The notes under the pieces are model-generated. The model was not told the DNA's origin. It ran no database searches and saw nothing but the letters and a program-made list of their open reading frames with translations. Made by a program: the position numbers and the translations under genes. A stretch of 64,000 nucleotides of DNA from assembly GCA_963665545.2 (NCBI GenBank), contig CAXXKZ010000010.1, positions 17,717 to 81,716 of the forward strand, given 5' to 3'. Positions 25,278 to 35,776 of the stretch are shown here, piece by piece. The stretch is from G963665545 sp963665545. Its GTDB lineage: Bacteria > Pseudomonadota > Gammaproteobacteria > Xanthomonadales > SZUA-36. The stretch's first letter is position 1; each line of letters opens with the position of its first letter.

Positions 25278-26135
25278 ATGCTGCCGAAGCAACTCAGTTC
25301 AGCGATCTGGTCGGCCCCCTACTGGAGTGGTTACAGAAGTCAATTGCACCAATTGGCGCTGCAGTCGGACAGCGGTCTTCCATCCCCCGGCCCGTTGAAC
25401 GCCTTGCTACCCAAGCGTGCCCGCACCACCAGCGGGCACCCCATCCAATTTGTCGACAGCACCACCCTCGGCCCGGTCGACTACGAAGACCACATCTTCA
25501 AAACCGGCCAGGTCAGCACCCGCGGATGCAATTGGCACGACCTGTTCAACGCGCTGGTTTGGGCACGGTATCCGGCGATCAAAGCAGCGGTGAATGCACA
25601 GCATCAAAGCCACCTTGGTGACCGCGGCCCAGGTGGCCGTGGCCGCGGCCGAGTCCGCGACGCGTTGACACTGTTTGATGAGAGCGGGGTAATTGTCGCC
25701 TCGTCGAACCCGGAATGGCTCCAGTTGTTGCGCCGGCACCAATGGCCTGAATTGTTCCAGAACAATCCCGCGGCGTGGGCGGGCGAGATCAGGGTGTTCA
25801 TCGTTGGCCACGCCATCCTTGAGAAATTGTTGGCGCCTTACAAGTCGATGACGGCACATGCCCTGCTTGTGGCCCTGGAGGGCGACCCGGAACAACAGCC
25901 ACACGACCGGGAGGATTTCGAGATCGATACCCTCGTGGCCGAACAAATCAGCCAAGGGCAGCGGCTAACCGCGCCAAGGGTATTGTCACCTCTGCCTCTC
26001 ATGGGGATACCGGGATGGTGGCCGCATGGCGCACAGGACGGTGCCTTTTATCGGGACCAACAGGTTTTCAGGGGCGCTTCAGGAACCGGGAAAGGGTTGT
26101 TCCAGATAACGCCCCAGCACAGGCCTCCCAGGTAA
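25278..26135 (+). CDS. DUF3025-family protein
   Basis: About 285 residues, cytoplasmic. Recognisable stretches are GPLNALLPKRARTTSGHPIQ, FKTGQVSTRGCNWHDLFNAL with WARYP, and the C-terminal MGIPGWWP followed by FYRDQQVFR. The function of DUF3025 is unknown. The ATG at 25278 with GGGAG upstream is preferred over the GTG at 25254. The last 20 residues after VFRG overlap the convergent D-aminoacylase pseudogene and may be an extension past the normal family end. Confidence 0.8.
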   Translation: MLPKQLSSAIWSAPYWSGYRSQLHQLALQSDSGLPSPGPLNALLPKRARTTSGHPIQFVDSTTLGPVDYEDHIFKTGQVSTRGCNWHDLFNALVWARYPAIKAAVNAQHQSHLGDRGPGGRGRGRVRDALTLFDESGVIVASSNPEWLQLLRRHQWPELFQNNPAAWAGEIRVFIVGHAILEKLLAPYKSMTAHALLVALEGDPEQQPHDREDFEIDTLVAEQISQGQRLTAPRVLSPLPLMGIPGWWPHGAQDGAFYRDQQVFRGASGTGKGLFQITPQHRPPR

Positions 26136-27596
26136 TGCGCCAGCGACCGTCTCGCCATCGCGAATCACGAAACGCCCATTGACCAGCACATGCTCAATGC
26201 CCTGGGAGAAGCTCAGGTCTTCCTCAAACGTAGCGGTGTCGATCACGGCTTTAGCGTCAAAAATGGTGATATCGGCGTCGGCGCCCACGCGGATACGGCC
26301 CTTGTTGGCCATCTGCGGCGCAATGGGCTCCAGCCGCTGGGCCGGCATGACGGTGATTTTCCCCAGTGCTGTCATAAGGTCAATCACACCGAGTTCGCGG
26401 CTGTAATAACCCAGCAGCCGTGAAAAAGTGCCGGCGCTGCGCGGGTGCGCACCCGGAGCATAGGGCATGCCGTCGGAGGCCACCATGACAAAGGGGGTCG
26501 TCATGGCCAGCTCGATCCATTCGGGCTTCATCATGTGAATGATGACAAGGCCACCCTGTTTGCGGTATTCGTTGAAGGTCTTTTCCGTCAATCGTTCGCC
26601 CGAGTCTTGCCATTGCACATCGCCGTAGGAAATATTCAGACCCTTCTGTCAGCCTGGGTCGAAGATTGCAGATTCCAGGCCGGTGGATGCCGCGGTATAG
26701 GGATAGGCCTCGGTGGTGATATCCAGACCCCGCTGCCTGGCGCCGTTGATCATTTCAAGCACCATGGGCAATTCCCCCAGGCTGGAGCTGTTGACATGAA
26801 CAATGTGCAGAGGCGCGCCTGTCGCCGTAGCGTTGGCGATGACCTCCTGCATGCCATCAATGCCCATGGAGCGCACATGCGTGAATATCGTTGCCTGCCA
26901 GCCCGCGGCCATTTCAAATACGCGAAAGATTTCTTCGCGGCCGGCACCGGGGTAGTACTGGTGTTCCATGCCGATGCCCAACGCCCCTTGCTTCAGGCCT
27001 TGGGCAAGGTACGCCCTCAATAATTCGATCTCCGGTCGCGTCAATTCATCATAGGCGCTCTGCATCAGCAAGGAATAGTCGTCAAAGTTGGTCTCGCGGT
27101 TTTGCAGCTCGGCCGTCAGGCTTTTCACCATTTCCGCGTACTTGGGTATGACAAATGCGCGGCCCATGCCATGCGCTATCGTGGCGCCGAAATTGATCAG
27201 CGCCCGGCCTTGTCGTGAGCTGATGTACTCAGCCATCAACGGCATACCGGTTTCCAATTCCAGTTGGGTGGTCACCCCGTCATGGGCCTGGTACTCGGCG
27301 GCATCATTGGACTGGCCGTGCGCGTGGAGGTCGATAAACCCTGGCGCGACCACCAACCCGGTCGCATCGATCACGACCTTGCCGGTGAGCGCTTGAGACG
27401 AGACTTCGGCAATGCGGTCACCACGAATACCGACATTTCGCGTGGCGTTCAGGCCGCTTTCCGGGTTCATCACCCGGCCATTGTGCAACACAATGTCAAA
27501 CGGTTCTGCTGCCTGCAGCGTTGCGTCGGCAATGATGGCCAAGCCCAAAATACTGGCAAGTCCAATGGTTTTTGTGAATGCGTTCGGGCAAGTCAT
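26079..27596 (-). pseudogene. Exported D-aminoacylase / amidohydrolase with in-frame TGA
   Basis: Two pieces in one frame split by TGA at 26649-26651. The first has a signal peptide and the amidohydrolase start (DIVLHNGRVMNPESGL, PGFIDLHAHGQS with two metal His). The second continues QKGLNISYGD, then LTEKTFNEYRKQGG, with VMVASDGMPYAPGAHPRSAG near the active site. The sequence around the stop reads FDPG-stop-QKG; in family members a Trp is expected at this place, so a TGG to TGA change is likely. Without the stop the protein would be about 505 residues. The 3' end overlaps DUF3025 by 57 bases. Confidence 0.82.
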
Positions 27597-27721
27597 ATGG
27601 TTTCCTTTGAATTTTTGGTGGTCGCATGACGCTTTGGGCTTACTTAAAGGCTGTTATAGGGCGATGCGCCTGAAAACGATCAATTGTGGCTCCTGGTATC
27701 GGGCCTTGTTGCGGACAAACC

Positions 27722-28201
27722 TTAATCTCTGCTGTAGGTGCCGACCAGGCGGTTCATGCCGATAATGTTGGGCTCGACCTCTTGCAGCAACCGCCACATG
27801 GTTAATCCTGGTTCCAGCGGCCGATCAGTGTCGAGCGCCAGCACCCAGAAATAGTACTGATGGGTGCCATGGCCATTGGGTGGCATCGGGCCGCCATATG
27901 TGGGGTTACCAAAATCGTTGGTTCCGGGGGTGTTTTCCATCGTCCCCGCGGTTAGATTGCTGGTGGTCGCCGGGATGTTGTATAGCACCCAATGCACATA
28001 GCCATAGGTACCACCGGGCGATACCAGAGGAGCGTCCGGGTCGTGGCAGATGATGGCGTAAGCTTTGGTGCCGGACGGCGCGCCCCGCCATGACAATTGC
28101 GGCGAAACGTCGACACCTTCGCCGGTATGTTTTTCGGGAATGCGCCCGCCGTGGCTAAAGGTGTCGCTGGACAATTGCATGGGGCTCAGTGCAAATCCCA
28201 T
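27722..28201 (-). CDS. YbhB/YbcL-family (Raf-kinase-inhibitor-like, PEBP) protein
   Basis: 159 residues, a complete PEBP-fold protein. Ligand-pocket motifs are HDPDAPLVSPGGTYGYVHWV, LYNIPA and GPMPPNGHGTHQYYFWVLAL. Bacterial members bind small anions or phospholipid-like ligands; the role is not defined. The ATG at 28201 gives the family start (MGFALSPMQLSSDTFSHGG); in-frame sequence upstream is not conserved. Confidence 0.88.
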   Translation of the reverse strand: MGFALSPMQLSSDTFSHGGRIPEKHTGEGVDVSPQLSWRGAPSGTKAYAIICHDPDAPLVSPGGTYGYVHWVLYNIPATTSNLTAGTMENTPGTNDFGNPTYGGPMPPNGHGTHQYYFWVLALDTDRPLEPGLTMWRLLQEVEPNIIGMNRLVGTYSRD

Positions 28202-28391
28202 TGGAGTCTCCTGGATTCGGGTCCTGGTCGAGAGCAGAAATAATAACCGTCCGGGCGGGCAAATGACACCCACGCACAGTCCTGCGCCAATGCAGACCCA
28301 TGATGCTTCAGTGCAGAATAAGTACAATACCCGGAGCCAGGACTATCCATCCAACCCAAAGCCAATGATTGCGGGACAGACAGGGAGCAGT

Positions 28392-30428
28392 ATGAACTGG
28401 TTCGAACAGCTTGAGCAAAAACGGACCTTGCTCATCGGGGGGGTCGTCATTATCTGCGTGGCCATACTGGCGGTCACAGCACGCAGGAACAATGTCTCAC
28501 TGGACAGTTTCTGGCACTTGCAGATGGGCCTTGACTGGCTGGCCAGCGGCCTGAGCTTGTGGCGGGACCATTACAGCTTCACTTTCAATGGCGAGGATAT
28601 CGTTGGCCCGCCGTATATCTTCGAGATATTGATCGGTGCACTGGTCAACCACTTTGGTCTCGAATCGGGCTTTCAGCTTTACAAGCTGTGCGCCGGATTG
28701 CTGACCCTGGGACTGGCCGGCCTGTTTTTTCGTCGACTACGCTCGCCGGTGGCGGTCTGGTGCCTGGCGCTGCCCTTAATCGTGGTTTTGCTCCAGTTCC
28801 GCGCCATGGTGCGTCCAGAACTGATCAGCTACAGTTTTTCCGTGTTGGCCATCATGCTGTACTACCGGGCGCGCAACGGAATGGGCGCGGCCAACATGCT
28901 GCCCATGGTGGCGTTGATGCTGTTGTGGAGCAACTATCACTCGTCCATCTTTGGCTATGTGATATTTCTCGGCTACTTTATCGATGCTGCACTGCTCCAG
29001 TATCGTAAGCGGGCCCAACTCAACACCTGGCTGCAGTGGTTGGGCTGGGGTGTGGCTGTGGTTGCCGTGGGCTTCCTGAATCCAGGATTTCACCACACCC
29101 TCATTGATCTGCTCAACTTTTCACCAGGGTGGAAACACTTGATCCGCGAATACCAGTCCGCTTTTCTCTACCGCGAGATAGCGGCCGTGTATGCGCTGGT
29201 CACTGTCACCGGATTCACGGTATTCACGCTGCTGCGCCAGCGACAATTCGGCCTGTTGTTTGTCTGCACCTTCCTGGTCTACTTTTCGCTCGACATGGTG
29301 CGGTTGGTCACACCCGCAGGCATCGTCGTGGTGTGCATTTTTGCCTGGGTAGCCAGCGAATCCGACCTTGAAAACCGATTAAAGCGGCTGCCCAGTGGCC
29401 TGAATTTGACCTTTGGCGGCGTGACCATGCTGCTCCTGGCCATGACGATGGGTTCGTCGGTTCTGCTGGCGCGGTCATTCATGGTGGAGAACCAGACATC
29501 CGGGAATCTGTTTCCTGATGATGTGGCCGACTATATGATCGAGCAGGACATCTCCGGTCGAATTTTCAATGAGTACGATGTCGGTGGCTACCTAATTTAT
29601 CGACTGTCACCGGCAAGTCAGGTCTATATCGATGGGCGCACCAACATTCTTTATCCATTGGAATTCTTCATCCACGCTGGTGAAGCAGAGCGCTCATCGG
29701 CGTTGATGCGCGCTGAGGCAGACCGCTACGACATCGATCTGGTCTTGCTCAGGAACAAGCTACGAAACTTCTCTATGCTCAAAGACACGGGGACATTTGG
29801 GCTGGACTATGTTGGTTCCAGGTACTCATTGTTCCGGCGGACTGATCCAAACTTTCCGGCCCTGGGCACGCTGTTAGCCTACCCGGCCTGTTGGCGGGCG
29901 GACATGGCGACCGCGCTGCGGGAGGAACACACCCGGGCACTGCTATTTTTGCCGCCCAACTCCGCCCTGCCCGCTCTGCTACAACTCGTGATTGATTACA
30001 CCGGCGCGCAGGATAAAACCCGGTTTCTGCAGTCGCTGCAGTCGCGCCAACGGTGGACGCTCGAGACGGCACGTTTCATTGCCTACAGGGCGCTCGCCGA
30101 AAATCTGGACGCCATGGCGTATGGACTGCTCACGAGCATCACCGAACGGGAATTCAGTGATTATCTCGGTGCCGCGCTGGCCCAGACACGGTTGGAAAAT
30201 TGGTCAGAGGCAGAGCGATTGCTCGATCAGGGGACGCGTGTTTCCTGGAGCGAAAATCCATCTGAAATCTCAATTCTGTATGGTCTGTTGTCGCAAATTC
30301 AGGCCCGGGTGTCGCTGCGATACTTTGATGACGCCTATATTGCCCGCCTGGCCGAGCAGGCCGAAAACGGCAACGCAGACCCCGGCGTCGGCGTACGATC
30401 ATTTTGTCCGGACGCTCAGATCTTGTGA
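28392..30428 (+). CDS. Polytopic membrane protein, GT-C glycosyltransferase-like, unknown function
   Basis: About 678 residues with roughly ten membrane segments in the first 390 residues, then a soluble part. The first outer loop carries DSFWHLQMGLDWLASGLSLW, resembling the Asp-containing first loop of GT-C lipid-linked sugar transferases. After the membrane part, RIFNEYDVGGYLIYRLSPAS and VYIDGRTNILYP are typical of this group. The C-terminal helical region (about 560-678) may form TPR-like repeats. The ATG at 28392 with a gggag ribosome site is preferred; upstream in-frame codons overlap the divergent PEBP gene. Confidence 0.7.
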   Translation: MNWFEQLEQKRTLLIGGVVIICVAILAVTARRNNVSLDSFWHLQMGLDWLASGLSLWRDHYSFTFNGEDIVGPPYIFEILIGALVNHFGLESGFQLYKLCAGLLTLGLAGLFFRRLRSPVAVWCLALPLIVVLLQFRAMVRPELISYSFSVLAIMLYYRARNGMGAANMLPMVALMLLWSNYHSSIFGYVIFLGYFIDAALLQYRKRAQLNTWLQWLGWGVAVVAVGFLNPGFHHTLIDLLNFSPGWKHLIREYQSAFLYREIAAVYALVTVTGFTVFTLLRQRQFGLLFVCTFLVYFSLDMVRLVTPAGIVVVCIFAWVASESDLENRLKRLPSGLNLTFGGVTMLLLAMTMGSSVLLARSFMVENQTSGNLFPDDVADYMIEQDISGRIFNEYDVGGYLIYRLSPASQVYIDGRTNILYPLEFFIHAGEAERSSALMRAEADRYDIDLVLLRNKLRNFSMLKDTGTFGLDYVGSRYSLFRRTDPNFPALGTLLAYPACWRADMATALREEHTRALLFLPPNSALPALLQLVIDYTGAQDKTRFLQSLQSRQRWTLETARFIAYRALAENLDAMAYGLLTSITEREFSDYLGAALAQTRLENWSEAERLLDQGTRVSWSENPSEISILYGLLSQIQARVSLRYFDDAYIARLAEQAENGNADPGVGVRSFCPDAQIL

Positions 30429-30435
30429 TTGACTG

Positions 30436-31599
30436 TCAGCGGTTTTCATCTTGGCTGGGCCTTGTGCGCGCGCCCAATCTCAAAAAGGGCCGCTCAAACA
30501 GAAAGTAACTGGCGGTCGCCACGGCCACCACTACGGCAATGGCCACGACAAAGCGCGGCAGCAGGGCGAGGTTGCTATAGACATCCCCCAGCACCACGGG
30601 CAATTGCTGCAATACCACGAAATGCCACAAATACAGACTGTAGCTGATCAGGCCCAGTGCATACACCGCCCGGTTGGCCAGCATCATCGTGGCGATGCGA
30701 CTGCCCTGGTAGGTACACCAAACCATCGTCGCCATGGCTGACCCCAGCACGATGGGCGCAATCAGCATACTCCAGTGGGCCTTCCAGTAGTCGACGCCGT
30801 TGGGGAGCACCACTTGCCAGTGCCACAGCCAGATCAGAAGCAAAGCCAAAAGAAACATCTGGTCCAGCCGCCAAGCCGGCAATCCAGGTCCCGGTAAATG
30901 CCGGCGGCTTTGCACGAGAATGGCGGCGCCGACACCGAGCAGAAATTCTGGCAGCGACCCGGGCAACTGCGAGGCCTGCAGCACGACGCCGTGATCGCTG
31001 AAGGCGCCGGCTGCCCAGTAACGGTAGCTGACGCTTAGCAACAAGCCTGCTGCCAGCACGGGAATCCAGCGCCTGGGCGTCATGAAACGGACCAGGAACG
31101 GCAACAGAAGGTAAAAAGAAAGCTCCACCGGCAAGGTCCACCACACCCCGACCAGGGGCTGAACTGGATTGGGGCCGATATGAAAGAACATGAAGGTGTG
31201 CCCGAGCAGGGGATAGCCGCCCAACGAGCGCCAGCTCAGAAACCAGGCGCCGACCACAAGGATGATGCCAAGTTGAGCGTAGTAGGCCGGAAACACCCGC
31301 AATACGCGGCGCTGAAAGTATCGCCCCAAGGCAGGATGCTGGCTCGGGCCAAGTTGCGCAGCGGCAAACGGCAGCGTTAGTAAGAAACCGCTGAGTACGA
31401 AGAACAGATCCACGCCTGCAAAGCCAAAGGCGAAGGGATAATGCAGCAGCTTGTCGAGCAAGGAGACGCTGCCGGTGAGCTTCAGTTCCGCATTGAAGTA
31501 ACGGAAGTGATAGAGAACAACGGCCAGCGCAGCGATCCCGCGCAAACCGGTCAATGAGGCGACATACGCCCTGCCAGGCGGCGTGCCAGGGCTAGTCAA
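30436..31599 (-). CDS. Acyltransferase-3 family membrane protein (OafA/YrhL-like)
   Basis: 387 residues with about ten membrane segments. The N-terminal signature SLTGLRGIAALAVVLYHF contains the conserved Arg and the His of the active site, and DLFFVLSGFLLT follows. Members move acyl groups across the inner membrane onto sugars of lipopolysaccharide or polysaccharide. The start is a TTG at 31599; no better ATG gives the conserved N-terminus. Convergent with the GT-C-like gene, eight bases apart, which suggests a shared theme of surface glycan change (inference). Confidence 0.88.
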   Translation of the reverse strand: MTSPGTPPGRAYVASLTGLRGIAALAVVLYHFRYFNAELKLTGSVSLLDKLLHYPFAFGFAGVDLFFVLSGFLLTLPFAAAQLGPSQHPALGRYFQRRVLRVFPAYYAQLGIILVVGAWFLSWRSLGGYPLLGHTFMFFHIGPNPVQPLVGVWWTLPVELSFYLLLPFLVRFMTPRRWIPVLAAGLLLSVSYRYWAAGAFSDHGVVLQASQLPGSLPEFLLGVGAAILVQSRRHLPGPGLPAWRLDQMFLLALLLIWLWHWQVVLPNGVDYWKAHWSMLIAPIVLGSAMATMVWCTYQGSRIATMMLANRAVYALGLISYSLYLWHFVVLQQLPVVLGDVYSNLALLPRFVVAIAVVVAVATASYFLFERPFLRLGARTRPSQDENR

Positions 31600-31853
31600 T
31601 CTTCGGTCCTCGGTTAATGCGCATGCGCTGTCATTCTTGGTTCAGTTTAATGCTCCCTGAGTAACTGTAAAGTCTCGGCTCAATGCGCTTCCCCGATATC
31701 CATCGCGTTTAGCGCTCCCCTCCACCGGGATTGCAACCGGCATGTGTCTGCGTTGAGGCAGTGGGGATGCCACTATTGTGGTGGGCAAGCCGTTGCGACT
31801 ACTGTAATGTCCCCATTTTCCGTTCCGGCTATCCAACTTCGAGCGAGTAGAGA
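31600..31853. other. Divergent intergenic region, nothing assigned
   Basis: 254 bases between the acyltransferase (minus) and penicillin-acylase-family (plus) genes. It must hold both promoters, but no convincing -35/-10 pair, operator or repeat was identified by eye. Confidence 0.4.
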
Positions 31854-34334
31854 ATGATCATCAAAGAACCACGACCTGTTTTGCATGCGATTCCAATACT
31901 GCTGGTCGCCCTTTTTCTGGTTGCTTGTAATAAGCAGCCTACGGCTGAGCAGCACGCTGTACTGGACGCCGGAGAGCCTCGCTTTGACGCCAGCATCCGC
32001 CGCACCAGTTATGGCGTTGCGCATATTCAGGCGGCGAATTTGGGCAGCCTGGGTTTCGGGGAAGGTTACGCCCAGGCTGAAGATCACCTGTGCTCGATTG
32101 CCGACCAGGTCGTACGTGCACGCAGCGAACGGGCCAGGTACTTTGGCGCCGGCCCGGACAATGTGCACGTGGTATCAGATGCTGGCCTGCTTGCACTCAA
32201 TATTTACCAACGGGCGGCAGAGGACCTGGGCAACAGCGAAATCAGGGCAATGTACGAGGGCTTCGCGGCCGGCTACAACCGCTATTTGCAGGAAACAGGT
32301 AAGGACAACGTGCCGGGCTGGTGCCGCGGTGAAGATTGGGTCGTGCCGATCAGCGCGGATGATCTTGCCGCCCATATGCGTACCGTCATGCTGGTCATAT
32401 CACGATTCACCGGGTTAATTGCCAACGCGCAACCGCCCCAGAAGGACTCGAGCCTGGCAGACGCTACACAGGTGGACTCAACAAATGGCGCCCGCTCACT
32501 GGACTCGGTATCGGTTGCTGCAGGGGCACTGGCGGCGGAGTGGGGCATAAATGGAAGTAACGGTTGGGCCATGGGCAGCGAGTGGACCGAAAATGGACAG
32601 GCACTGCTGCTGGCCAATCCGCACTACCCCTGGGTGGGCTCAAACCGGTTCTGGGAAAAACACCTGGTCATTCCCGGTGAACTCGATGCCTATGGCGCCA
32701 GTTTGATTGGCTCACCGGGCGTGATCATTGGATTCAATGAACATGTGGGCTGGACCCATACTGTATCCGCCGGCAAGAGATTCGTGTTCTATTCACTCGA
32801 GCTGGTGCCGGGCAGGCCCACCCGCTATGTGTTCGATGGCATCGAACGGGAAATGACGGAGAAAACCGTATCCTTCGCCGTGCGCCAGGAAGACGGCAGC
32901 GTGGTCAATGAAGAGCGCACGATGTGGTTCAGCCATTTTGGCCCTGTGATCAACTTTCCTGAAGTGGGCTGGACGACACAACGTGTATTGGCAGTGCGTG
33001 ATGCCAATTTCGACAACGATGAGGGCTTCCAGCAATGGAACGCAATGAGCCGGGTAGGAAACATGGCCGAATTTCAGGCGGTTTACGCCAAATACCAGGG
33101 CATGCCTTGGACCAATACCATCGCCGCATCGAGTGACGGGACAGCCTGGTATGCGGATGCCTCTGCCACGCCATTTCTTAGCGCCGAAGCAATTGATGAA
33201 TGGAAGCGTTTGCGTGAAAGCGACCCGCTGACCCAGACCCTGTGGCAGCAACGCATGGTGCTGCTGCCGGGCAACCGCTCAGTGTTCGAATGGCAGGATC
33301 ACCCCGCTGCGCGCGACCCGGGGATATTGCCCTATGAAGCGATGCCTCAGCTTGAACGTAAGGACTATGTATTTAATGCCAACGACAGCTTTTGGCTGGC
33401 CAATTCGTCGGCCTTGATTTCAGGAGACTATTCACCCCTTCATGGTCCGCAGGAATCTGTACGTTCCCTGCGCACGCGCAATAATGACATCACCCTGTCG
33501 CGTAAGTCACCCGACAATCCCGCCGGCGATGACGGAAAATTCAGTCTTGATGAGATGATGGCCGCGCTGATGAGCAACCGCAGTTATGCAGCGGAATTGC
33601 TCAAGCCCGAGTTGTTGGTTGCCTGTGAAGCTTCCCCCGCCGTTGCGCTGGAGGACGAAACCGTCGACCTGGGGCCGGCTTGCGGGATTCTGCGCGCCTG
33701 GAATGATCGCTTCGACATCGATTCTCGCGGCGCCGTACTTTTTCGCGAGTGGGTGGCCCAATATCCTTTCACTGACTTGCTGGGCAAAGGCGCGCTCTTC
33801 GAAGTGGATTTCAATCCAGCGGATCCGGTTAACACCCCGCGTGGACTGGCCGACGATGCTCTGGCGCTGCAAAATTTGGCACGTGCCGTCAAGGTGCTGG
33901 AAAATGCGGGTCACGCCCTGGACGTGCCGCTCGGGGAACTACAGTTCGCCATCTCAAAAACGGCCAAACGCATCCCGATACATGGTGGCAATGGCTGGTT
34001 CGAGGGCATCATGAACCTGCAGGTCAACAGTCGCAATACTACGACACTGGAGCCGCTGGATACGCCGCCGCTGGTGGCCGGCTCGGTGTTGCTCACAGAG
34101 CGCGGTTATCCGGTCGTGCACGGCTCCAGTTTCGTGATGGCGCTGGAATTCACAGACGCCGGGCCCAGCGCCAAAGCGATCTTGAGTTATTCACAATCTG
34201 GCGACCCCGAATCGCCGCATTTCACGGACCAGACAGAAATGTATTCACAGAAGAAGTGGCGGCCGGTATCGTTCCGGGAAGTTGACGTGGCCGCCGATAC
34301 ACAGCGTGAATACCGCGTCACGTCGTTGGACTAA
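31854..34334 (+). CDS. Penicillin-acylase-family N-terminal-nucleophile amidohydrolase, lipoprotein
   Basis: 826 residues. The signal ends in lipobox LVAC, so the protein is lipid-anchored in the periplasm or outer membrane. The alpha part shows IRRTSYGVAHIQAANLGSLG and GYAQAEDHLC. Self-cleavage is predicted at Gly234/Ser235 in NGSNGWAMG, making Ser235 the N-terminal nucleophile of the beta chain. The downstream HVGWTHTVSAGKRF and the Asn in the VFNANDSFWLAN region fit the family. Substrates include acyl-homoserine lactones, cyclic lipopeptides and beta-lactams; which one applies here is unknown. The 3' end overlaps the convergent sterol-desaturase gene by four bases. Confidence 0.88.
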   Translation: MIIKEPRPVLHAIPILLVALFLVACNKQPTAEQHAVLDAGEPRFDASIRRTSYGVAHIQAANLGSLGFGEGYAQAEDHLCSIADQVVRARSERARYFGAGPDNVHVVSDAGLLALNIYQRAAEDLGNSEIRAMYEGFAAGYNRYLQETGKDNVPGWCRGEDWVVPISADDLAAHMRTVMLVISRFTGLIANAQPPQKDSSLADATQVDSTNGARSLDSVSVAAGALAAEWGINGSNGWAMGSEWTENGQALLLANPHYPWVGSNRFWEKHLVIPGELDAYGASLIGSPGVIIGFNEHVGWTHTVSAGKRFVFYSLELVPGRPTRYVFDGIEREMTEKTVSFAVRQEDGSVVNEERTMWFSHFGPVINFPEVGWTTQRVLAVRDANFDNDEGFQQWNAMSRVGNMAEFQAVYAKYQGMPWTNTIAASSDGTAWYADASATPFLSAEAIDEWKRLRESDPLTQTLWQQRMVLLPGNRSVFEWQDHPAARDPGILPYEAMPQLERKDYVFNANDSFWLANSSALISGDYSPLHGPQESVRSLRTRNNDITLSRKSPDNPAGDDGKFSLDEMMAALMSNRSYAAELLKPELLVACEASPAVALEDETVDLGPACGILRAWNDRFDIDSRGAVLFREWVAQYPFTDLLGKGALFEVDFNPADPVNTPRGLADDALALQNLARAVKVLENAGHALDVPLGELQFAISKTAKRIPIHGGNGWFEGIMNLQVNSRNTTTLEPLDTPPLVAGSVLLTERGYPVVHGSSFVMALEFTDAGPSAKAILSYSQSGDPESPHFTDQTEMYSQKKWRPVSFREVDVAADTQREYRVTSLD

Positions 34335-35599
34335 TGCTCGATGGCCGGCAGTTCACTGGGTGATTTGACATAGCAAAGGCTCAGCGCTGATGCCAGCAGG
34401 TAAACGCCGGTGGCCAGCCAAAGGGTCTGCGTGGCGATGGAGACGTGGCCATTGTCGATGATCCAGGCAACGCTCAGGGGCACCAACAGCAGCAAACGCA
34501 GCCATTCGAATGTTCTGGCGTATGACCGGGTTTCCAGCAGCAGACCGAGCGAGTACAGCGTGGTCCATAGCAATAGGCACGGCGCAAGCGCGGCGACGGC
34601 CCCATGTGTGGCAAAAATTCCCGCAATGATCAGTACGCCGCCAATCGTCAGCAGGAACTGAACGAAAACGTAACGGCGTGTCGAGGGGCTGATCAGAGGA
34701 TCAAATTTTCTGAATTGAGATAGATTCGAGGGCGTCCTGGGATAGCGGGCCTCAACGTCTGCCGGCCGCCAGCCTGTGCGGCGAAACCACACGGCGACTT
34801 TGTCACGCCAGCGCACTGTCCGCACCGCGTCGAACCACAGGTAGGCATACACCTGAGTGTTAGCGCGGAACGGATTCCAGGTGGCCAGCGGTTTTCTCAC
34901 ACCGAAGACAACCGGTTCATCATCAAGCTCTTCCTGGAAGCTGCCGAATAGCCTGTCCCAGAGAACCAAAATCCCGCCATAGTTGCGATCAATATAGACC
35001 TCGTTCTGAGCGTGGTGAACCCGATGATTTGAGGGCGTGACCAGGATGCGATCGAGGACACCCATTTTGTTCACATGTTGTGTATGCACCCAGAACTGGT
35101 AAATCAGATCGAGTGCATTAACCGTTGCCAGAACTTCGATCGGAAAGCCCAGAATAAACAGAGGCAGGTAAAAAATCCAGCCAAACAGAAACCCGGTACT
35201 GGTCTGGCGCAATGCCGTCGACAGGTTGTAGTCTTCGCTTTGATGGTGCACGGAATGCGCTGCCCAGAGGACAGAGATCTCGTGGCCCAGACGGTGTGAC
35301 CAGTAGTAGCAGAAATCCCAGGCAATCAGGGCCAGGGCCCATAGCAGCAACCCGCTGGCCGAAACATCGAACCAGGCCGCATCCATCTCAATGATGGCAA
35401 AGCGCTGCAGTACAAAGCCCCAGATGAATACCTGGATGAAGCGCGTGAAATAGCCGAAAGTACTGCTCAAGGTGCCGGCGCTGAGGCTGTTGATTGCATC
35501 GTTCAGACGAAAATAGCCGGTGCCCCGCAATCGGTCGACGGCCAGTTCCAGCAACATGGCCAGCAGAAAGAACGGCACAGCCAGGGCAATTAAGTCCAT
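34331..35599 (-). CDS. Sterol desaturase / fatty acid hydroxylase superfamily protein
   Basis: 422 residues, membrane-embedded diiron enzyme. The histidine boxes are HRLGHE, HSVHHQ and NHRVHHA. The N-terminal and C-terminal parts hold membrane helices; the C-terminal 120 residues form extra segments not needed for the core. Members introduce hydroxyl groups or double bonds into lipids, but many bacterial ones have no assigned substrate. No partner lipid gene lies nearby. Confidence 0.85.
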   Translation of the reverse strand: MDLIALAVPFFLLAMLLELAVDRLRGTGYFRLNDAINSLSAGTLSSTFGYFTRFIQVFIWGFVLQRFAIIEMDAAWFDVSASGLLLWALALIAWDFCYYWSHRLGHEISVLWAAHSVHHQSEDYNLSTALRQTSTGFLFGWIFYLPLFILGFPIEVLATVNALDLIYQFWVHTQHVNKMGVLDRILVTPSNHRVHHAQNEVYIDRNYGGILVLWDRLFGSFQEELDDEPVVFGVRKPLATWNPFRANTQVYAYLWFDAVRTVRWRDKVAVWFRRTGWRPADVEARYPRTPSNLSQFRKFDPLISPSTRRYVFVQFLLTIGGVLIIAGIFATHGAVAALAPCLLLWTTLYSLGLLLETRSYARTFEWLRLLLLVPLSVAWIIDNGHVSIATQTLWLATGVYLLASALSLCYVKSPSELPAIEH

Positions 35600-35776
35600 G
35601 GGTCAGAATGTCCAATGGGCACTGAGACCATGGTAGCGCAAGCTGGTGTACTGCATCGCACGACATAGGGCTGGATGAGGATTCGCGCACATGCCACAGA
35701 ATGTGCTTAACTTATAAGGCGGTCGTGTGAAACTGCTGCGGAAAATGCATGGCTTCTCAGCAAGAAGGAGTTGCAG

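Noticed and set aside
28065..28391. Longer N-terminus for the GT-C-like membrane protein
   Set aside because: It overlaps the divergent YbhB-like gene on the other strand and has no membrane or family features; the ATG at 28392 has a ribosome site.
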